A stretch of 64,000 nt of DNA, from positions 62,001 to 126,000 of the forward strand of contig DATAVB010000115.1 in the NCBI GenBank assembly GCA_036267955.1. Direction: 5' to 3'. Both the position numbers and the translations under genes were made by a program. Within the stretch, counting starts at the first letter, position 1. Each line of letters opens with the position of its first letter. Positions 61,186 through 64,000 of the stretch are shown here, piece by piece. The DNA comes from DATAVB01 sp036267955 (GTDB taxonomy: Bacteria; Actinomycetota; Actinomycetes; Mycobacteriales; QHCD01). Under the pieces are notes generated by a model, which did no database searches, was not told the DNA's origin, and worked only from the letters and a program-made list of their open reading frames with translations.

Positions 61186-61386
61186 TCAGGCGACCCGGAC
61201 GTAATAGGCAACCAGGAACGCCAGCGCGGCCATCGCCGCGAGGAACGGCACCAGCATCGAATGCCAGTCCAGCGCGCCGAGCAGCGAGCGCTGCCGCAAC
61301 TCGGTGCGCATTTGTCGGCAGACCGCGCAACGCCCGTCGATCACCCGCCCGGCGCAGGCCGCGCAGACCAGTTGGTCGTATCGCAT
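61186..61386 (-). CDS. Small zinc-ribbon membrane protein
   Basis: This 66-residue protein begins MRYDQLVCAACAGRVIDGRC and AVCRQMRTELRQR, two CxxC pairs that would bind one zinc. A single transmembrane helix follows (MLVPFLAAMAALAFLVAYYV). Genes like this lie between prfB and ftsE in related genomes. The function is unknown. The ATG at 61386 gives a complete zinc ribbon. Confidence 0.78.
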   Translation of the reverse strand: MRYDQLVCAACAGRVIDGRCAVCRQMRTELRQRSLLGALDWHSMLVPFLAAMAALAFLVAYYVRVA

Positions 61387-61559
61387 CGCGGACCTCCGTC
61401 CCTAGGCGGCACTGCGGTTGCCATTCGATCCGCCAACTCGACAAATCAGCCGACAAATCGACACTTAACCGACCACAGAATCAGTAACTCTGACTCAACA
61501 CTACGTCCACAACGCCGCGTGTCCGGTGCACGTTCCTATCAACGGTAGACTGGCCCGCC

Positions 61560-62249
61560 GTGATCCGCCTCCAGAACGTCACCAAGATCTATCCGGCCAG
61601 CAAGCGCCCTGCGCTGGACGGTGTCGACGTCGAGATCGACAAGGGCGAGTTCGTCTTCCTCATCGGTCCGTCCGGCTCCGGCAAGTCCACCTTCCTGCGG
61701 TTGTTGATCAAGGAAGAGACCCCGACCAAGGGCACTGTCTCGGTCGGGGGCAAGGACCTCACCAAGATGTCCAACTGGAAGGTGCCGGCCCTGCGCCGCA
61801 CCATGGGCTGCGTCTTCCAGGACTTCCGGCTGCTGCCCAATCGCACCGTCGCGCAGAATGTCGGCTTCGCCCTTGAGGTGATCGGCAAGAAGCACAAGGT
61901 GATCAAGAAGGTCGTCCCGGAGGTGTTGGACCTCGTCGGGCTCGAGGGCAAGGCCAACCGAATGCCGCGCGAGCTCTCCGGCGGCGAGCAGCAGCGGGTG
62001 GCGATCGCCCGGGCCTTCGCCAACCGGCCTCTGGTGCTGTTGGCCGACGAGCCGACCGGTAACCTCGACCCGGAGATCAGCCAGGACATCATGTTGCTGC
62101 TGGAGCGCATCAACCGCACCGGCACGACCGTGATCATGTCCACTCACGACAACACGATCGTCGACTCGATGCGCCGCCGTGTCATCGAGCTCCACCTGGG
62201 CAAGGTCGCGCGTGACCAGGCCCGCGGCGTCTACGGTGTCGGCCGATGA
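61560..62249 (+). CDS. ftsE: Cell-division ABC ATPase FtsE
   Basis: This 229-residue ATPase has Walker A IGPSGSGKSTFLRLL (residues 36-44), Q-loop CVFQDFRLLPNRT, signature LSGGEQQRVAIARAFANRP and Walker B LLADEPTGNLDPE. With FtsX it controls peptidoglycan hydrolases during septation. The GTG start is preceded by a short AT-richer gap. Its stop is 30 bp from ftsX. Confidence 0.96.
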   Translation: MIRLQNVTKIYPASKRPALDGVDVEIDKGEFVFLIGPSGSGKSTFLRLLIKEETPTKGTVSVGGKDLTKMSNWKVPALRRTMGCVFQDFRLLPNRTVAQNVGFALEVIGKKHKVIKKVVPEVLDLVGLEGKANRMPRELSGGEQQRVAIARAFANRPLVLLADEPTGNLDPEISQDIMLLLERINRTGTTVIMSTHDNTIVDSMRRRVIELHLGKVARDQARGVYGVGR

Positions 62250-62279
62250 CCCGCCCGACCGAGACCCGATAGGACAGTC

Positions 62280-63167
62280 ATGCGCGCAAATTTCGTCCTC
62301 TCCGAGGTGTGGACCGGTCTCCGGCGCAACCTCACGATGACGATCGCCATGGTGCTGACCACGGCGATCTCGCTCGGCCTGTTGGGCGCCGGGCTGCTCA
62401 TCGCCCGCGAAATCAGCCAGACCAAGCAGATCTACTACGACAAGATCGAGGTCTCGGTCTTCCTGCAGGACAAGGCCACGGCCGCTCAGAAGAGCGCCAT
62501 CGTGGCCAAGCTGAAGGCCTCACCCGAGGTCGAGGCGTACTCGTACGAGACCAAGGCCGAGGCGTACAAGCGGTTCAAGAAGCTCTTCGCCGAGCAGCAG
62601 ACGCTGATCAACCAGACGCCGTCCGGCGACCTGCCGGCGTCGTACCGGGTCAAGCTGAAGAACCCGGAGCACTATCCGATCATCGCCCGGGAATTCCCGC
62701 AGGGTAAGGCCGGCGTTGACGTCGTGCAGGACGACGGATCGGTGCTCAACAAGCTGTTCTCGCTGCTCAATGCCATGCGAAATGCCACCATCGCGGTGGC
62801 GATCATCCAGGCGTTGGCGGCATTACTGCTGATCTCCAACACCATCCAGGTGGCGGCCTTCACCCGAAGAGCCGAAACCGGGATCATGCGCCTGGTGGGC
62901 GCGTCCCGGTGGTACACCCAGTTGCCGTTCATCCTGGAGGCCGCGTTCGCCGGCTTCATCGGGGCGGTGCTGGCGGTCGTCGGGCTCGGAGTGGGCAAGA
63001 AGCTGTTCATCGAGAAGACGAGTCTCGGGGACGTCATCAAATCCGGGATTCTGCGGCCGGTGGACTGGAACTCGATTTTCGTGATCAGCCCGGTCCTGGT
63101 GGCGGTGGGTGTGCTGCTGGCCAGCATCGCCGCTTATTTCACTTTGCGTCTCTACGTACGCCTCTAA
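62280..63167 (+). CDS. ftsX: Cell-division permease-like protein FtsX
   Basis: This 295-residue protein has one N-terminal helix (TIAMVLTTAISLGLLGAGLL), an outside domain (about 50-170) and three C-terminal helices (RNATIAVAIIQALAALLLIS, FAGFIGAVLAVVGLGV, VISPVLVAVGVLLASIAAYF). This is the FtsX layout; the outside loop activates cell-wall hydrolases. It begins with an ATG 30 bp after ftsE. Confidence 0.95.
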   Translation: MRANFVLSEVWTGLRRNLTMTIAMVLTTAISLGLLGAGLLIAREISQTKQIYYDKIEVSVFLQDKATAAQKSAIVAKLKASPEVEAYSYETKAEAYKRFKKLFAEQQTLINQTPSGDLPASYRVKLKNPEHYPIIAREFPQGKAGVDVVQDDGSVLNKLFSLLNAMRNATIAVAIIQALAALLLISNTIQVAAFTRRAETGIMRLVGASRWYTQLPFILEAAFAGFIGAVLAVVGLGVGKKLFIEKTSLGDVIKSGILRPVDWNSIFVISPVLVAVGVLLASIAAYFTLRLYVRL

Positions 63168-63176
63168 GGTGTAGGT

Positions 63177-63641
63177 ATGTCTCGTGAAACCGGCACCAAG
63201 ATGATCGCGCGGAACCGCAAGGCGACGCACGACTATTTCATCTCCGACAAGTACGAGGCAGGCATCTCGCTCACCGGCACCGAGGTCAAGTCGCTGCGGG
63301 CCGGCCGGGCGTCCCTGGTGGACGGTTACGCGTCCATCAGGGACGGTGAGGTGTGGCTGGAGGGCGTGCACATCCCGGAGTACACCGAGGGATCGTGGAC
63401 CAACCACACCCCCCGACGCAGCCGAAAACTACTGCTGCACAAGGAAGAGATCGCCCGCCTGATCGGCAAGACGCAGGACTCCGGTGTGACCCTGGTGCCG
63501 CTGTCGCTGTATTTCAAGGACGGCAAGGCGAAGGTCGAGTTGGCGCTGGCCAGGGGCAAGCGGGCGTACGACAAGCGGCAGACGATGGCCGAGCGGGACG
63601 CCAAGCGCGAGGTCGAACGGGTGTTTCGCCGGCGCCGGTGA
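63177..63641 (+). CDS. smpB: SsrA-binding protein SmpB
   Basis: This 154-residue protein binds tmRNA and rescues stalled ribosomes. Family segments are present: IARNRKATHDYFISDKYEAG, LTGTEVKSLRAGRASLVDGY, and the basic C-terminal tail RGKRAYDKRQTMAERDAKRE. It lies 9 bp after ftsX. No tmRNA gene is visible before the window ends. Confidence 0.97.
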   Translation: MSRETGTKMIARNRKATHDYFISDKYEAGISLTGTEVKSLRAGRASLVDGYASIRDGEVWLEGVHIPEYTEGSWTNHTPRRSRKLLLHKEEIARLIGKTQDSGVTLVPLSLYFKDGKAKVELALARGKRAYDKRQTMAERDAKREVERVFRRRR

Positions 63642-63670
63642 CCCGGCCAGATCTCGCGAGGTGCGGAAAT

Positions 63671-64000
63671 ATGCGGGTGCCGGACGGCGCTGAGCTCACG
63701 GACGAGGATGTGCCGGCATTCTGGGCCGGGCTGGGTCTGCCCGGGCTCGCCGACATTCACGTCCATTTCCTGCCGCCCCGGATGCTGGCCAAGGTCTGGT
63801 CCTATTTCGACAATGCTGAAGAGCACTACGGGGCCACCTGGCCGGTGCACTACCGCTATGACGAGGCGGAGCGGCTGACCCGGCTGCGGGCCCTGGGAGT
63901 CCGTGGATTTCCGGCGCTCGCCTATCCGCACAAGCCGGGAATGGCCGCCTGGCTGAACGACTGGACGCTGGATTTCGCCGAGCGGGTCGAGGATTGCGTA
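63671..64000 (+). CDS. Amidohydrolase-family protein, 3' end beyond window
   Basis: The frame is open from ATG 63671 to the right edge (110 codons). LGLPGLADIHVHFLPPRMLA contains the HxH metal motif at the start of an amidohydrolase_2 TIM barrel, and RALGVRGFPALAYPHKPGMA follows. Members hydrolyse or decarboxylate small carbon compounds. The substrate cannot be named from the fragment. A GGTGCGGAAAT stretch precedes the start. Confidence 0.75.
   Translation, partial: MRVPDGAELTDEDVPAFWAGLGLPGLADIHVHFLPPRMLAKVWSYFDNAEEHYGATWPVHYRYDEAERLTRLRALGVRGFPALAYPHKPGMAAWLNDWTLDFAERVEDCV

Overview
The window is high-GC DNA (about 70 % G+C by eye) with many GTG starts and tightly packed genes. Its gene order recalls the Mycobacterium tuberculosis Rv1177-Rv1232c segment, so it comes from an actinomycete (Actinomycetota). 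I recognise the phylum and the conserved gene order, but not the genus. No rRNA, tRNA, CRISPR array, transposase or prophage gene is visible.

Layout. 1-6 kb holds a lipoprotein cut by the window edge, an ArsR regulator with an MFS exporter, a DUF1269 protein, 5-oxoprolinase subunits PxpB/PxpC and a GNAT protein. 6-11.5 kb is the ferredoxin/lysine-diaminopimelate block (fdxA, dapC, dapD, dapE) with methylglyoxal synthase. 11.5-25 kb carries an XRE regulator, a ClpP pair, WrbA, two LOG proteins, a FolP2-like protein, a DivIVA-like protein, TagA, an enoyl-CoA hydratase, DUF3117, the divergent glgA(glgM)/glgC pair and a polar amino-acid ABC transporter. 25-33 kb carries a UbiA prenyltransferase, a DMT exporter, an O-methyltransferase, the SigE / anti-sigma / HtrA / TatB envelope-stress set, a decayed MFS fragment and Mrp.

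33-50.5 kb looks like an accessory block set inside the conserved mrp to MgtE-like order: an AraC regulator, AzlCD, a GuaB1-type GMP reductase, a FecBCD-type ABC importer, hypB and hypA, then a long rightward operon for a group 1h (high-affinity, atmospheric H2-oxidising) [NiFe] hydrogenase. That operon runs DUF6390, hhyS, hhyL, a NifU-like protein, DUF5947, DUF6084, a 453-residue protein of unknown function, the maturation protease, a 33-residue DUF6893 protein nested in the protease gene, YceI, a small membrane protein, a second HypA and HypC. HypD, HypE and HypF are not in the window. 50-64 kb returns to core genes: PadR, a cupin, DUF1003, an MgtE-like CBS protein, EamA, CspA, a tad pilus operon, prfB, ftsE, ftsX, smpB and the start of an amidohydrolase.

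The most unusual signal is non-coding. Four related palindromes have 15-22 bp arms and a loop of exactly 25 nt with a GCTATAGC core. They lie near 7.67, 15.49, 25.15 and 35.21 kb, and each sits 37-70 nt after a stop codon in the same polarity relative to that gene, behind a C-rich, G-poor tract. Two other long hairpins (17.5 and 27.35 kb) resemble this arrangement. I infer a family of 3'-UTR elements (Rho-dependent termination and mRNA 3'-end protection, or a palindromic mobile element that prefers 3' UTRs). Other points of note are a ClpP paralogue whose active-site serine is shifted by one residue, a structured leader in front of the putative metal ABC importer, and several palindromic operator candidates.
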